Positions 10,466 through 20,456 of a DNA stretch of 64,000 bases are shown here, piece by piece. This DNA comes from Halorutilus salinus. GTDB lineage: Archaea; Halobacteriota; Halobacteria; Halobacteriales; Halorutilaceae. The stretch covers positions 124,001-188,000 of the forward strand of contig NZ_RKLV01000001.1 in assembly GCF_026242195.1 (NCBI RefSeq), in the 5' to 3' direction. The position numbers and the translations under genes were made by a program. Position 1 is the first letter of the stretch; every line of letters begins with the position of its first letter. The notes below the pieces were generated by a model, which worked only from the letters and a program-made list of their open reading frames with translations, did not search any database and was not told the DNA's origin.

Positions 10466-10614
10466 GAGCCACTTTCAGTGGCTCGGTAACGTAAGGCGGA
10501 GGGGCGTATCCTTCAAACCTTCGTCTTACGTTTCGAGGCATGCGAAGCATGCCTCCTGCGTGCTCACAGAGCTTTGCTCTGTGGCATGCCGCAAACCGGA
10601 TGGTTTGCGAGCAC
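10466..10614. repeat. Cluster of perfect hairpins in the 16S-tRNA-Ala spacer
   Basis: Four perfect hairpins lie between 16S and tRNA-Ala. Stem GAGCCACT, loop TTC (10466-10484); stem GAGGCATGC, loop GAA (10535-10555); stem CACAGAGC, loop TTT (10565-10583); stem GCAAACC, loop GGAT (10591-10608). The last two are enclosed by an outer stem GTGCTC/GAGCAC (10560-10565 and 10609-10614). A further one, stem GAGCCAT, loop ACGAG, lies on the other side of the tRNA at 10322-10340. Confidence 0.75.
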
Positions 10615-10635
10615 ATCGATGGCGCAATACCATCA

Positions 10636-10662
10636 CGCTCTGGTAGCTCTTAGGTGTCCGAC
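10636..10662 (-). other. 16S rRNA processing stem, 3' arm
   Basis: Pairs with 12256-12282. A 14-bp outer stem (CGCTCTGGTAGCTC) is followed by a TTA bulge on one strand, a 4-bp GGTG/CACC helix, a TTT bulge on the other strand, then TCCGAC/GTCGGA. This is a textbook bulge-helix-bulge site for pre-16S release. Confidence 0.9.
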
Positions 10663-10703
10663 GCGGCGTCGGTGCGCCTCCCGTGTGGGAGGTCGCGGAT
10701 CGT

Positions 10704-12174
<1,471 letters not shown>

Positions 12175-12177
12175 TCG

Positions 12178-12200
12178 CCTGCCCGCATAACGCGGGCAGG
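12178..12200 (-). other. Hairpin just upstream of mature 16S
   Basis: A 9-bp perfect stem, CCTGCCCGC with GCGGGCAGG around loop ATAAC, lies four bases before the 16S 5' end and inside the processing stem. It is probably a pre-16S folding or maturation element. Confidence 0.6.
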
Positions 12201-12255
12201 ACTTGGCGGGTATCGTAATTGCTATGGGTGTGATAACCCGATGAGCCGACACCGT

Positions 12256-12282
12256 GTCGGATTTCACCGAGCTACCAGAGCG
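12256..12282 (-). other. 16S rRNA processing stem, 5' arm
   Basis: Partner of 10636-10662; forms the bulge-helix-bulge around 16S. Confidence 0.9.
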
Positions 12283-12370
12283 CACATCAGACCTGAGGTG
12301 ACGACGCAGGACGCCGGGTTCTCAGGTCCTCATCTATCGCGTATCGCGGATTTGAGCATTCGCCGCCTTT

Positions 12371-12380
12371 AGACATAAAG
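12371..12380 (-). promoter_or_regulatory. Candidate proximal rRNA promoter TATA box
   Basis: The minus strand reads CTTTATGTCT, preceded by GTTGC. It resembles haloarchaeal rRNA promoters with a TTTATG core, about 90 nt before the processing stem. Confidence 0.4.
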
Positions 12381-12458
12381 GCAACGGTTCGTTCGTATCC
12401 ACGGTGGGGCGCATACCTCCGCGCCCCGCTTCGACGCATTACTTCCTATTGGGATGCT

Positions 12459-12468
12459 AAACTTAAGC
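12459..12468 (-). promoter_or_regulatory. Candidate distal rRNA promoter TATA box
   Basis: The minus strand reads GCTTAAGTTT in an AT-rich island. Tandem promoters are usual for haloarchaeal rRNA operons. Confidence 0.45.
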
Positions 12469-12610
12469 GTTGCCAAAAACGCACTCCGTGACAGGGTTTG
12501 ACACCCTGAACTAACTAATTAGGCTTACGAATCTGAACAGGTTTCCTGGCGCTTCCCCGTGAATATAACGCGTCGCCGATCCGGAACGGGCGCTACCGCG
12601 ACGGTGTTCG

Positions 12611-13534
12611 TCATACGAGCGCGTCGCGCGTCTCGTCGGCGACCTCGTCGACGGCGTCGTACGCGCGGTCGACGAGACCTTCCATGTTGAGAAACCCGTG
12701 TACGAGAGATGGGTAGTGCGTATGTGTCACGTCGTTCCCCGCCTCGTCAAGGACGCGCGCGTACTCCGCGCCCTCGTCGCGTAACGGGTCGTATCCCGCG
12801 GTGACGACGTGCGCGCGCGGTAGGTCGGTGTGGTCGGACGCGCGCAGAGGGAAGGCGTACGGGTTACGCGCGTGTATGTCGCTCCCGACGTACAGGGAAG
12901 CGAACCACATCATGTCGCTTGCTTCGAGGAAGTAGCCCGACGCGTTCTCGGAGCGCGACGGCATCGGTTCGTCGTACGCCGTCGCGGGGTAGAGAAGCGT
13001 CTGGTGGTCGACATCGGGCATACCGCGGTCGCGCGCGATGAGAGAGACGACGGCGGAGAGCGTCCCGCCCGCCGAGTCGCCCGCGACGCCCACCGCGCCG
13101 TCGTACCGGTTCGCCGCCCATTTCGTCGCCTCGTAGGCGTCCTCGACCGCTGAGGGGAACGGGTGTTCGGGTGCGAGGCGGTAGTCGACGGAGACGACGC
13201 GTAGCCCCGAACGGTCGGCGAGTAGACGGCAGAGGCTGTCGTGTGTTTCGAGGCTTCCGACGACGAATCCCCCGCCGTGGAAGAAAACGACGGTCGCAGG
13301 TGCGTCCTCGGGTTCGTAGACGCGTACGCCGACGCCGTCACCCTCGCCCGTCGTCTCCTCGCGCACGTCGTCTACATCGACGGGGTCGGCGGTTGACATC
13401 TCCGCCATACGCTCCATCATGTCGCGTGCTTCCTCCGGCGGGTAGTCGCTCAGGGCGAAATCGATGCTGTTGACCATTTCGAGAACGCTCTCGACCTGCG
13501 GGTCGAGTTCGCCGCGTCCGGCTTCGTAGCTCAT
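12611..13534 (-). CDS. Alpha/beta hydrolase, HSL-type esterase/lipase
   Basis: The 307-residue protein has the hormone-sensitive-lipase signature HGGGFVVGS (oxyanion hole) and the nucleophile elbow GDSAGG. The acid DPLRDEG and the catalytic His in SLVHGFLN complete a Ser-Asp-His triad. It hydrolyses carboxyl esters; no signal peptide is seen, so it is probably intracellular. The frame continues to 13705, but ATG 13534 is preferred because the extension is strongly basic and unlike the family. Confidence 0.9.
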   Translation of the reverse strand: MSYEAGRGELDPQVESVLEMVNSIDFALSDYPPEEARDMMERMAEMSTADPVDVDDVREETTGEGDGVGVRVYEPEDAPATVVFFHGGGFVVGSLETHDSLCRLLADRSGLRVVSVDYRLAPEHPFPSAVEDAYEATKWAANRYDGAVGVAGDSAGGTLSAVVSLIARDRGMPDVDHQTLLYPATAYDEPMPSRSENASGYFLEASDMMWFASLYVGSDIHARNPYAFPLRASDHTDLPRAHVVTAGYDPLRDEGAEYARVLDEAGNDVTHTHYPSLVHGFLNMEGLVDRAYDAVDEVADETRDALV

Positions 13535-13599
13535 GGTGGGTACGTGTGCGCGCCGAACAAAGAACTGTTGCCGCTTTAGACCGGCAGAGCCTCGGACCG

Positions 13600-13929
13600 T
13601 CAGAGGTAGCCCTTGCACTCCTCCGCCATCCCGTTGGCGAAGCCGTCCGTCACGCGCCCCTGCGGGTTCACGACGTCGCCGTGCTTTACCGTGGCGACCA
13701 CCCACGGCGAGCAGTAGGACTCCTTCGACGGGTCGTTCCCCGACACCCAGTCGTCCCCGACGCGGTGGTTCGCCGGAAGGTCAGTGGTCGTGAGGGCGGC
13801 GACGACGTACTCCTCGCCCGCGTACGGCAGACTTCCTGAGGCGAGGACGAGCCAGAGGCGGGGGTTCGCACCCTCTCTGAACGGGTCGGGTGCCCAGAAG
13901 ACGTCCCCGCGCCGGTAGGCGTCAGTCAC
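13600..13929 (-). CDS. MazF/PemK-like toxin-type protein
   Basis: This 109-residue protein has the MazF/PemK opening YRRGDVFWAPDPF, then NPRLWLVLAS, an EEYVVAALTT strand and SPWVVATVKHGDVV. Family members are sequence-specific RNA endonucleases, usually held in check by an adjacent protein. The start is GTG at 13929, overlapping the stop of the upstream HTH gene (GTGACTGA), so the two are translationally coupled. In-frame ATG codons further upstream lie inside the partner gene and are rejected. Confidence 0.75.
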   Translation of the reverse strand: MTDAYRRGDVFWAPDPFREGANPRLWLVLASGSLPYAGEEYVVAALTTTDLPANHRVGDDWVSGNDPSKESYCSPWVVATVKHGDVVNPQGRVTDGFANGMAEECKGYL

Positions 13930-14290
13930 GGCTCTCGCGCGGGTCGACGGCGTGCTCGCGCCAGCCGTCGCGGTCGAAGCCCCCGCCGTCCTCTCCGTTC
14001 TCACGCGCCGCGGCGGTTGACGACGAGAGACCGATAGAAGCCCCGCCGCTCCTCTCGCGGTCGCTCACGCGCCAGTACCTACCCCTGTGCTCGACGCGCC
14101 CTTTGTCGCGCAGACGGACGAGCGTGGGACCGACGGAGCCGGTCTTGACGCCCGCCCGTTCGGCTATCTCGCCGCGCGTGAACGCCTTGTCGGGGTTGTC
14201 GCGTAGGAACGAGAGTATCTCGTCGGCGTTCGTGCCCGCCTTCGGTCCGTCGTCGTCTATCTCCTTGAACCTGTCCGCCTCTGTAGGCAT
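13922..14290 (-). CDS. Winged-helix protein, probable antitoxin/regulator partner of the MazF-like gene
   Basis: The 122-residue protein has a MarR/ArsR-like winged helix at residues 30-75 (ADEILSFLRDNPDKAFTRGEIAE, then VGPTLVRLRDKGRVEHRGRYWRV). The C-terminus is loose and acidic and could wrap the toxin. ATG 14290 gives the family-typical MPTEADRF start. The two-gene arrangement of HTH plus PemK-like protein recurs in haloarchaea. The role as antitoxin is inferred from overlap and family. Confidence 0.7.
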   Translation of the reverse strand: MPTEADRFKEIDDDGPKAGTNADEILSFLRDNPDKAFTRGEIAERAGVKTGSVGPTLVRLRDKGRVEHRGRYWRVSDRERSGGASIGLSSSTAAARENGEDGGGFDRDGWREHAVDPRESRD

Positions 14291-14477
14291 ACTGTACTGT
14301 TTGTACCGGATGTAGTAAAAACACACGGCGTGCTCGTAGGACCGTCAGTTCGCGTCCGGTTCGCCCGCGGCTCACGCAACCGGAGACCGCTTTTCGCTTG
14401 TCTAACCGTTTAGGTTCGCGTAGCGGAAGCAGATCGAGAGGCTGGGCTGGTTGTAGCCGGATACGTGTCAGCGTTCG

Positions 14478-14705
14478 CTAGCACACCATGCTGGCTACTT
14501 CGTGCATTTCCTCCAGAGATATGATTCTGCGTTCCCGTCCGTTCTCGTCGATTATCCTGTTTGTTGGTTCCCCGGGTTCCACGTCTTCTGGCGAGGACCA
14601 GCCGATCTCATCCATATGTAATATAGCTCCATAATGGAACCTCCTGCCCGGTTCATCCTTGAAGGCTAACGTCCTCGGCATGTTCGTAGGTGTGTCCGTA
14701 GACAT
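14478..14705 (-). CDS. Small hypothetical protein downstream of the Type IIG enzyme
   Basis: A 75-residue soluble protein I do not recognise. It has an FKDEPGRRFHYGAILHMDEIGWSS segment and an IIDENGRERRIISLEEMHEVAS helix. It lies 45 nt after the restriction-methylase gene on the same strand and is probably co-transcribed. ATG 14705 is chosen over 14738. A role with the enzyme is possible but rests only on position. Confidence 0.5.
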   Translation of the reverse strand: MSTDTPTNMPRTLAFKDEPGRRFHYGAILHMDEIGWSSPEDVEPGEPTNRIIDENGRERRIISLEEMHEVASMVC

Positions 14706-14750
14706 AAATTGATTTCTCCCTTTGTGCGCTACAGTCAAAAGGTTGGGAGG

Positions 14751-17700
14751 CTATCCTATTTCCGCGTGCTTCTCCTTCACCATCTCGAAGTAGGCGTCGT
14801 CCATCACGCGCGGGTTCTCGACTTGGTGGAAGTCATCGAGAACGAACTCGGTTTCCTCCTTGTCGAGTCCATAGGCGTGGAACGCGGCGGCGTCGATTTC
14901 CGCCTGTAGCTCGCGGCGTTCGTCCTCGTCCGTCGCGGGTTCTACGTCGAGACGTTCGCGCATCTCCTCGAACTCGTCCCCGTAGCAGTTTAGGCGCGCG
15001 GCGCGTTTCCAGATGTACTCAAAGTACTCCTCGCCTTCGGTAAGGCGCGGAACCTGTGACTCTTTGAACTTGTACATGACTATGTGGGTGTCTATCTTCG
15101 TCCGCATCAGGAAGTCGAACGGTATGCTGTTGAGAAGACCGAGGGCGGCGAACAGTTCCTTGTCGGAGAAGACGCGGTCGTAGACATCGTGGAGAGGCAG
15201 TTCAGACAGGTTTTCCTCGTCAGGGTCTACCTCGTACGGACGAACCGTGTGTATCGTATTGTGGCAGACTACCCCGTCGGGGATAACCGAGGCTATTATC
15301 GTTCTCTCGTCGTTTGAGCGCGCTACGTCACGGAAGGTGACACGGTACTCCGTACAGTCGAGTAGCACATCCTTTGCGGACAGCGGTTCGCCTCTGTGTT
15401 CTTCGAGAAGGTCGTTTACGAACCCTTTCTGCGAACCCGTGCCGTCGAATGCGTCGTACAGGGCGCGTTTTAGCTTGCGGAGGTTCTTCTCGCGCACCCG
15501 TCGTTTCGCGCTCTTCTCCGGATTCCCGTCCTCGTCGACACTCCAGAACTCCGGCGCGTCGAGGTTCTCCACGTAGTCGGGGCTGTACGCATACTGATAG
15601 ATATTGCTCCCGCCAAGAACCGGGTAGTCTCCGTCCTCCTCGCTCTCTACGAACCTATCCGTGTCGTTGGTTCGGTGGAGTTCGGCGTACGGCTCCGCGT
15701 GCCACTTTCCGTCTATCTCCTCCGATATGGGCGGATTGTCAAGAACCTTCTCCAGAACATCAACTTCCTCCTGCTTGCTTATGTACGGGAAGATTCTCGC
15801 CTTCGGAGAGTAGTTTTCGAGTACCTGCCGTGTAATCCCGACCGCCTTCTCATCGATGTTTTCGAGTAGGTCGATTTCGCCGTCCCTGTATCCACCGCTC
15901 ACCACGTCGGTGCTACCGGAGTTGCGGAAGACCGTCACGCCGAAGACGTACCGGCTGTCGATGTTACCGAATATCCCTCGGTTGCTGAAGATGGCTAACC
16001 TCCGCATACGTGTCTCGTCGAGCATCTGCGTCCGGAGGTCTTTCGCGGACGCGCCGTTGAATATCGCTCCGGGGAGAACCTGCGCCACGTAGCCGTCACC
16101 GCGCGAGAGGCTGAAGACGCGTTCGAGGAACAGCGCCGACAGGTCGTTCTCCGTCGATGTCGACTTGCCCGCCACCGTCGGACTCTGTAACTCGTACGCC
16201 GGGGAGTTACTGTAGTACTCCATACGGCGTTCCATGTTCTCGTTGTACTTCTCCCACGCCTCGTCTATCTCTTCGTCCTCCAGAAGCTCTTCCTGTTTCG
16301 CGTCCTTGTCGTTCGGCATACGCGTCCGGAACTCCGCGTCGTACCGCGAGAAGAAGTCGTCACGTAGAGGCTTGAGACGGTCCCACGGTGGATTCCCAAC
16401 AATTACATCGAACCCACCGTCCGCGTACACCTCCGCGAACTCCAACACCCAGTGGAACGGATCGAACTCATCCACCTCGTCGTGCGTGATATCCCCCACG
16501 CCCGCCTCACGAAACTCTTGGTGGATATCATCGACCAGGTCTTCACGAGACTCCTTCAGAAGCTTAAACGCACGTCGACGGTGCCTTTCCGCTTCCTCCG
16601 GCTTCCCTTCCCAGCCGGCGAGTTCGTACGCCTCTATCTCTTCGATGATGTCCTCGTACCGACTCCGGACCGTGTCCTCTTGGTACGTGTGCAGCGTCGT
16701 ATCTCCTTCCTCGGTAACCTCCGGGAAGTTCGTGTACCCGATTAACGAGTTGCCCTGTCGGAGATTGAAAGCTATGTTCGGAAGCGCGAGTTCGCCGACA
16801 CTCAGGCTTTCGGCGTCCTCGTCGGTCACCTCACCGATAACGGAGAGCCAGAGACGGAGCTTCCCTATCTCCACCGCCGGACCGACGATATCGACGCCAT
16901 AGAGGTTCTTCTGAACGGTCTGTTTCTTGAGTTGGTGTCTACTGATATCCTCCCCTATTCTATCGTGCATCGTCTGGCGTACGGTGACTATCTCCTCAGT
17001 CACTGATGTGAGGAAGTGTCCGCTCCCCATCGCAGGGTCGACGACACGTAGTTCGTCGACGACGTCGTTTATCATATCCTTGACAAAGGATTTCTTTTCG
17101 GGTACGTCATCGATTAGTTCGTAGACTGTGTCGTAGTCAGCTTCCCGCCACGCGCTGTTCTCAATCAGCCAGTCCTCGAAACATTCGCGTAGCGCGGGAC
17201 GGATCGTCTCCTCGGCGCAGAACCGCGTTATCTCCTTCGGCGTGTAGTATGCACCGAGTTCCTTGTTCTGGTCGCCGGGGTTCGTCGTCAGGTAGTTAAT
17301 CGTCTTTTCAAAGACGTTACCGAGAACGCTCGGGTCGAGGTCGGTGGGTCCGCCGTCCGCCGAGAAGTCGTACCTTTCGAGAAGTTCGATGACCTCCTCT
17401 AAAACACTGTTTTCGACATCGAACTCGCGTTCATCGAGTCCGTCCTCGTCTCCGAGAACAGGGCGGAATAAACCGCCGTTGAGGTACGGCACGCCGTCGA
17501 ATGCATCAACGTTGCCGACGTGCTTCGGACGGCTGTCGGGCTTGTGGTTCATCACCTCAAAGAACAACGGGTCGATGAAGGAGTCGTAGAGAGACCGAGC
17601 GTACGCTCCGTTATCGTACATCTCTTTGAGGTCGCGCAGAAGATCGGACTGTACGAGACGTTTGTCCTCAAGGAACTTGATGAAGATGAGACGGTTCATC

Positions 17701-18587
17701 GTCTTTACGGCGAACAGACGTGTGTCTTCACCCGTTGCCTCTTCTGGAGCGATTACGCCGTCCCCGACAAGCGATCGTGGGGACCGTTCCTCGTTCTCGT
17801 CACGAAACCCGAAGACGACGCGTATGTACTCGTCGTAGAACTCGTCGGTTATCTCTTCCTGCTTCTCGCGGATTACCTGCCGTGAGTCTGCCGCGATAGA
17901 AACGAAGTTGTCGCGCTCAAAGGTCTGGAGGAACGCCTCTATCGTCTCAACTGACTCGTCGGACAGAGCCTCGATAGGTGCGTCGCGGCTTCCGGCATGG
18001 TTGTGGAACAGTTCAACTGCCGCGTCGCTCAGGTCGATATCCTCGATACGGTCGTGAGAGTACGAGTCGGGGTCGTACCGTATGAATATCCACCGCTTCC
18101 CGTCGGTCGCAAAGCCGAAATCGGACTCGAACTCGCGGCGACTTAGCCAGTTTTCGACTTGGTCGATTCCGTGTCCGCGTCCTTCGAGTTTCTTATTAAG
18201 CGGCTCGGCTTCGACGAGTAGCTGACGGGAGTCAACGCGGTTGTCTTTGAGAGGATATGAATAATCGGCGAGCTTGGCGCGGTCGTCGGAGACGCCGCTG
18301 ATTTCGGTGTAGAGAGTGTCGTAACCGAGTTCGTCGAAGATAGGATCGATAAATACCTGTTTCGTGAGGGGTTCGGTGTCTTGTCCCTCAACGGACATGC
18401 TACTCCTGAGTTGGTAGTCTCCGGCACCGCCTTCGAGTAACCCTTCGACGGTGTCGCCGACGTCTATTCTGTCGCGCAGTTCGGAGACGCATCTCTGTAG
18501 GGTTGCGGCGAAAGAGGCGATATCTTTCTCAGATACTTCGGTCTCGAACTGGGTAGAGACGAACTCGGTCTTGGTTGTGACAGACAT
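14751..18587 (-). CDS. Type IIG restriction-modification enzyme (adenine-specific methyltransferase with fused nuclease and specificity regions)
   Basis: The 1278-residue single-chain enzyme has three regions. The N-terminal region (about 1-250) looks like a PD-(D/E)XK nuclease: D108 in KLADYSYPL, then V-E-A-E at 125-128. The helical linker and methyltransferase core carry SAM motif I DPAMGSGHF (517-525) and catalytic motif IV NPPW (732-735), the gamma-class N6-adenine pattern. The long C-terminal region probably recognises the target DNA. GELGAYYTP-like text at 444-450 is typical of Eco57I/PglX relatives. The expected catalytic Lys of the nuclease (EAK) is Glu here. It could also be classed with BREX PglX, but no other BREX genes are nearby. 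Confidence 0.85.
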   Translation of the reverse strand: MSVTTKTEFVSTQFETEVSEKDIASFAATLQRCVSELRDRIDVGDTVEGLLEGGAGDYQLRSSMSVEGQDTEPLTKQVFIDPIFDELGYDTLYTEISGVSDDRAKLADYSYPLKDNRVDSRQLLVEAEPLNKKLEGRGHGIDQVENWLSRREFESDFGFATDGKRWIFIRYDPDSYSHDRIEDIDLSDAAVELFHNHAGSRDAPIEALSDESVETIEAFLQTFERDNFVSIAADSRQVIREKQEEITDEFYDEYIRVVFGFRDENEERSPRSLVGDGVIAPEEATGEDTRLFAVKTMNRLIFIKFLEDKRLVQSDLLRDLKEMYDNGAYARSLYDSFIDPLFFEVMNHKPDSRPKHVGNVDAFDGVPYLNGGLFRPVLGDEDGLDEREFDVENSVLEEVIELLERYDFSADGGPTDLDPSVLGNVFEKTINYLTTNPGDQNKELGAYYTPKEITRFCAEETIRPALRECFEDWLIENSAWREADYDTVYELIDDVPEKKSFVKDMINDVVDELRVVDPAMGSGHFLTSVTEEIVTVRQTMHDRIGEDISRHQLKKQTVQKNLYGVDIVGPAVEIGKLRLWLSVIGEVTDEDAESLSVGELALPNIAFNLRQGNSLIGYTNFPEVTEEGDTTLHTYQEDTVRSRYEDIIEEIEAYELAGWEGKPEEAERHRRRAFKLLKESREDLVDDIHQEFREAGVGDITHDEVDEFDPFHWVLEFAEVYADGGFDVIVGNPPWDRLKPLRDDFFSRYDAEFRTRMPNDKDAKQEELLEDEEIDEAWEKYNENMERRMEYYSNSPAYELQSPTVAGKSTSTENDLSALFLERVFSLSRGDGYVAQVLPGAIFNGASAKDLRTQMLDETRMRRLAIFSNRGIFGNIDSRYVFGVTVFRNSGSTDVVSGGYRDGEIDLLENIDEKAVGITRQVLENYSPKARIFPYISKQEEVDVLEKVLDNPPISEEIDGKWHAEPYAELHRTNDTDRFVESEEDGDYPVLGGSNIYQYAYSPDYVENLDAPEFWSVDEDGNPEKSAKRRVREKNLRKLKRALYDAFDGTGSQKGFVNDLLEEHRGEPLSAKDVLLDCTEYRVTFRDVARSNDERTIIASVIPDGVVCHNTIHTVRPYEVDPDEENLSELPLHDVYDRVFSDKELFAALGLLNSIPFDFLMRTKIDTHIVMYKFKESQVPRLTEGEEYFEYIWKRAARLNCYGDEFEEMRERLDVEPATDEDERRELQAEIDAAAFHAYGLDKEETEFVLDDFHQVENPRVMDDAYFEMVKEKHAEIG

Positions 18588-18638
18588 GGAGCGTGGTTAG
18601 AACGGATTACGGCAACTGGATTAAATCGTTCGGCGCGG

Positions 18639-19919
18639 TCAGAACGGCAGAACCGCGCGCGCAAGCGAGACGAGTTCGTTCCAGCTGTTCGTCATGCCCT
18701 CGCGTAGGAGCGCCGTCATGTCGACATCCGCGCCGACGATAGGGAGGACGACAAAAAGGAAGAAGAACGTGCCTATGAGGCTACCGAGGTTGGTAAGCGC
18801 GACGACGAGGAGTAGCTTGAACGTCTCTATCTGATACATACGTCCGAAAAGCTCGCGTACGCTCGCCTGCGCGTCGCCGAGTATCTCGTTTATCTCGTCG
18901 ATGTCCTGAACCGAAACGTCGCGGTGTCTTAGCTCAACGTATCCCGCGAACCATCCCGGCGCGAGTGCGGGGTTTAGTGAGGTCATCCATGCGAGCGAAC
19001 CGCCGACGAGGGCTGAGCGCAGATGTCCTCCGCCGAGGAGCGCCCCGACGAACGCGGGGACTCCGTTGACGACGAACCAGTAGACGGCGAGCTGTGCGAG
19101 GAAGGCGTTGTCCGCCCCCGCCATGAAAAGTAGGACGAACATCAGTATGACGAAGGCGCTAACGGCGTAGCCGATAGCCTTCATCACCGAGAAACGCCGT
19201 CCGCCTCCGGTTGATTCGAGTTCCTCCGTGTCGGGTATCGTCTCCGGTGCTTCGAGGTAACGTTCGATACCCGCGCGGTGCCCCGCTCCCACGACGGCGA
19301 CGACCTTCTGACCGCTCTCACGTAGCTCGACGAGGTTGGCGGCGATGTAGGCGTCGCGTTCGTCGATAAGAGCCTCCGCGCCGCGCGGTGAGAACGCCCG
19401 GAACTCGTCTATGAGCGTCTCGACCATGTCGCCCTCGATTATTTCGTCCATCTCCTCCTCGGTCATCTCGTCCGTCCGTCCGAGACCCGCGACGCCCGCG
19501 ATAAGAGCGCCCACGAACTTGAGCTTCTCCCACAGAGACATCTTCGACCAGAGGCGCGCCACTGTGACGTTTATGTCGCGGTCGACGAGCGCGAGCGGTA
19601 TACCGCGCCCCTCGGCTGACTCGACAGCCGCCATCATCTCCGCGCCGGGTTCGATACCGAAACGGTCGCCCATCTTGGTCTGGAGGTACGACAGGAGCCA
19701 GTAGATGAGTAGCTCGAACGGCTTGTTCCCCTGTATCAGGTCCTGCGGGTTGAGGTCGTCGGGTCCGTCGCCCTTTATCGACTTGTAACGTTTCTCGTCT
19801 AACTCGACTGCGACTACGTCAGGCTCCTCCTCGTCGATGACGCGTTCGACCTCATCGACGCTCTTCTCGGAGACGTGTGAAGTACCGACGAGAACGACCT
19901 CGCCTTCCTGCTCTGACAT
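18639..19919 (-). CDS. TraB/PrgY family membrane protein
   Basis: The 426-residue protein has the TraB domain at the N-terminus: GTSHVS at residues 12-17, AVELDEKRY, a middle helical part, and the GXXH motif in VVGAGHRAGIERY. These motifs suggest a metalloprotease-like or sensor role in pheromone-type control. The C-terminal half has about five membrane segments (starting near 250), an arrangement common in archaeal TraB proteins. The active site would face the cytoplasm. Substrate unknown. Confidence 0.9.
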   Translation of the reverse strand: MSEQEGEVVLVGTSHVSEKSVDEVERVIDEEEPDVVAVELDEKRYKSIKGDGPDDLNPQDLIQGNKPFELLIYWLLSYLQTKMGDRFGIEPGAEMMAAVESAEGRGIPLALVDRDINVTVARLWSKMSLWEKLKFVGALIAGVAGLGRTDEMTEEEMDEIIEGDMVETLIDEFRAFSPRGAEALIDERDAYIAANLVELRESGQKVVAVVGAGHRAGIERYLEAPETIPDTEELESTGGGRRFSVMKAIGYAVSAFVILMFVLLFMAGADNAFLAQLAVYWFVVNGVPAFVGALLGGGHLRSALVGGSLAWMTSLNPALAPGWFAGYVELRHRDVSVQDIDEINEILGDAQASVRELFGRMYQIETFKLLLVVALTNLGSLIGTFFFLFVVLPIVGADVDMTALLREGMTNSWNELVSLARAVLPF

Positions 19920-19995
19920 CGGTTCTTACATACACGATGTTCCCCCGACATACGTTTTCCGGAACTCTAATCGGACGCGCGGGCGTACCGTCACC

Positions 19996-20391
19996 ATGGC
20001 GAAAGACGACAACGCGGACGGCGGTATGCCCGATGTCGCCGTGGCTCTATCCTACGAGGAGGTTCTCACGCGTCTTCGGAACCCCGCTGAGGCGGTCGAA
20101 ACCGTCCACGGCTGGGCGGAGTACGTCGGTGTCGCGTCGGAGAAGCCGACGCACGTCGTAAACGGCTTCTGCGCGAAACGTGACATACAGATCGACTTCT
20201 TCCCCGGTCCCGACTCGGGCAAGATGGATATACTCCGTCGCGCGCACGACGAGATGGGGTTGGACGCCGACCGGCATATCTACGTCTCCGACTCCAGACG
20301 CGACGAGGTGATGGCGGAGAAGGCGGGATGGGAGTACATGAGCCTCGACGAGGTACGTGAGAACGTCGGGTGGAAGGTTAAGGAGGGGTAA
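19996..20391 (+). CDS. DUF7124-like protein, copy 1
   Basis: This 131-residue soluble protein has the pattern WAEYVGVASEKPTHVVNGF, IDFFPGP, then HIYVSDSRRDEVMAEKAGWEYMSLDEV. This matches a small haloarchaeal family (DUF7124) of unknown function. A second, divergent member is encoded at 22244-22600, so the pair probably arose by duplication. ATG 19996 avoids overlap with the divergent TraB gene. Confidence 0.75.
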   Translation: MAKDDNADGGMPDVAVALSYEEVLTRLRNPAEAVETVHGWAEYVGVASEKPTHVVNGFCAKRDIQIDFFPGPDSGKMDILRRAHDEMGLDADRHIYVSDSRRDEVMAEKAGWEYMSLDEVRENVGWKVKEG

Positions 20392-20456
20392 CGTATAGAC
20401 GGTTCATGCGCTGACGTCAGTTCATCGCCGTCGTCTCTGCTCTCGGTGCGGGATGC

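Larger units (their letters stand above)
12283..12610. other. rRNA leader and promoter region
   Basis: No gene is seen in these 328 bases. They hold the 16S leader, two candidate TATA boxes, and a hairpin (stem CAGGGT, loop TTGAC, 12492-12508) that may end the upstream esterase transcript. Confidence 0.6.

Noticed and set aside
14751-18587. BREX PglX assignment for the large methylase
   Set aside because: No pglZ, brxC or other BREX genes lie nearby, and the N-terminal nuclease-like region fits a Type IIG enzyme better.
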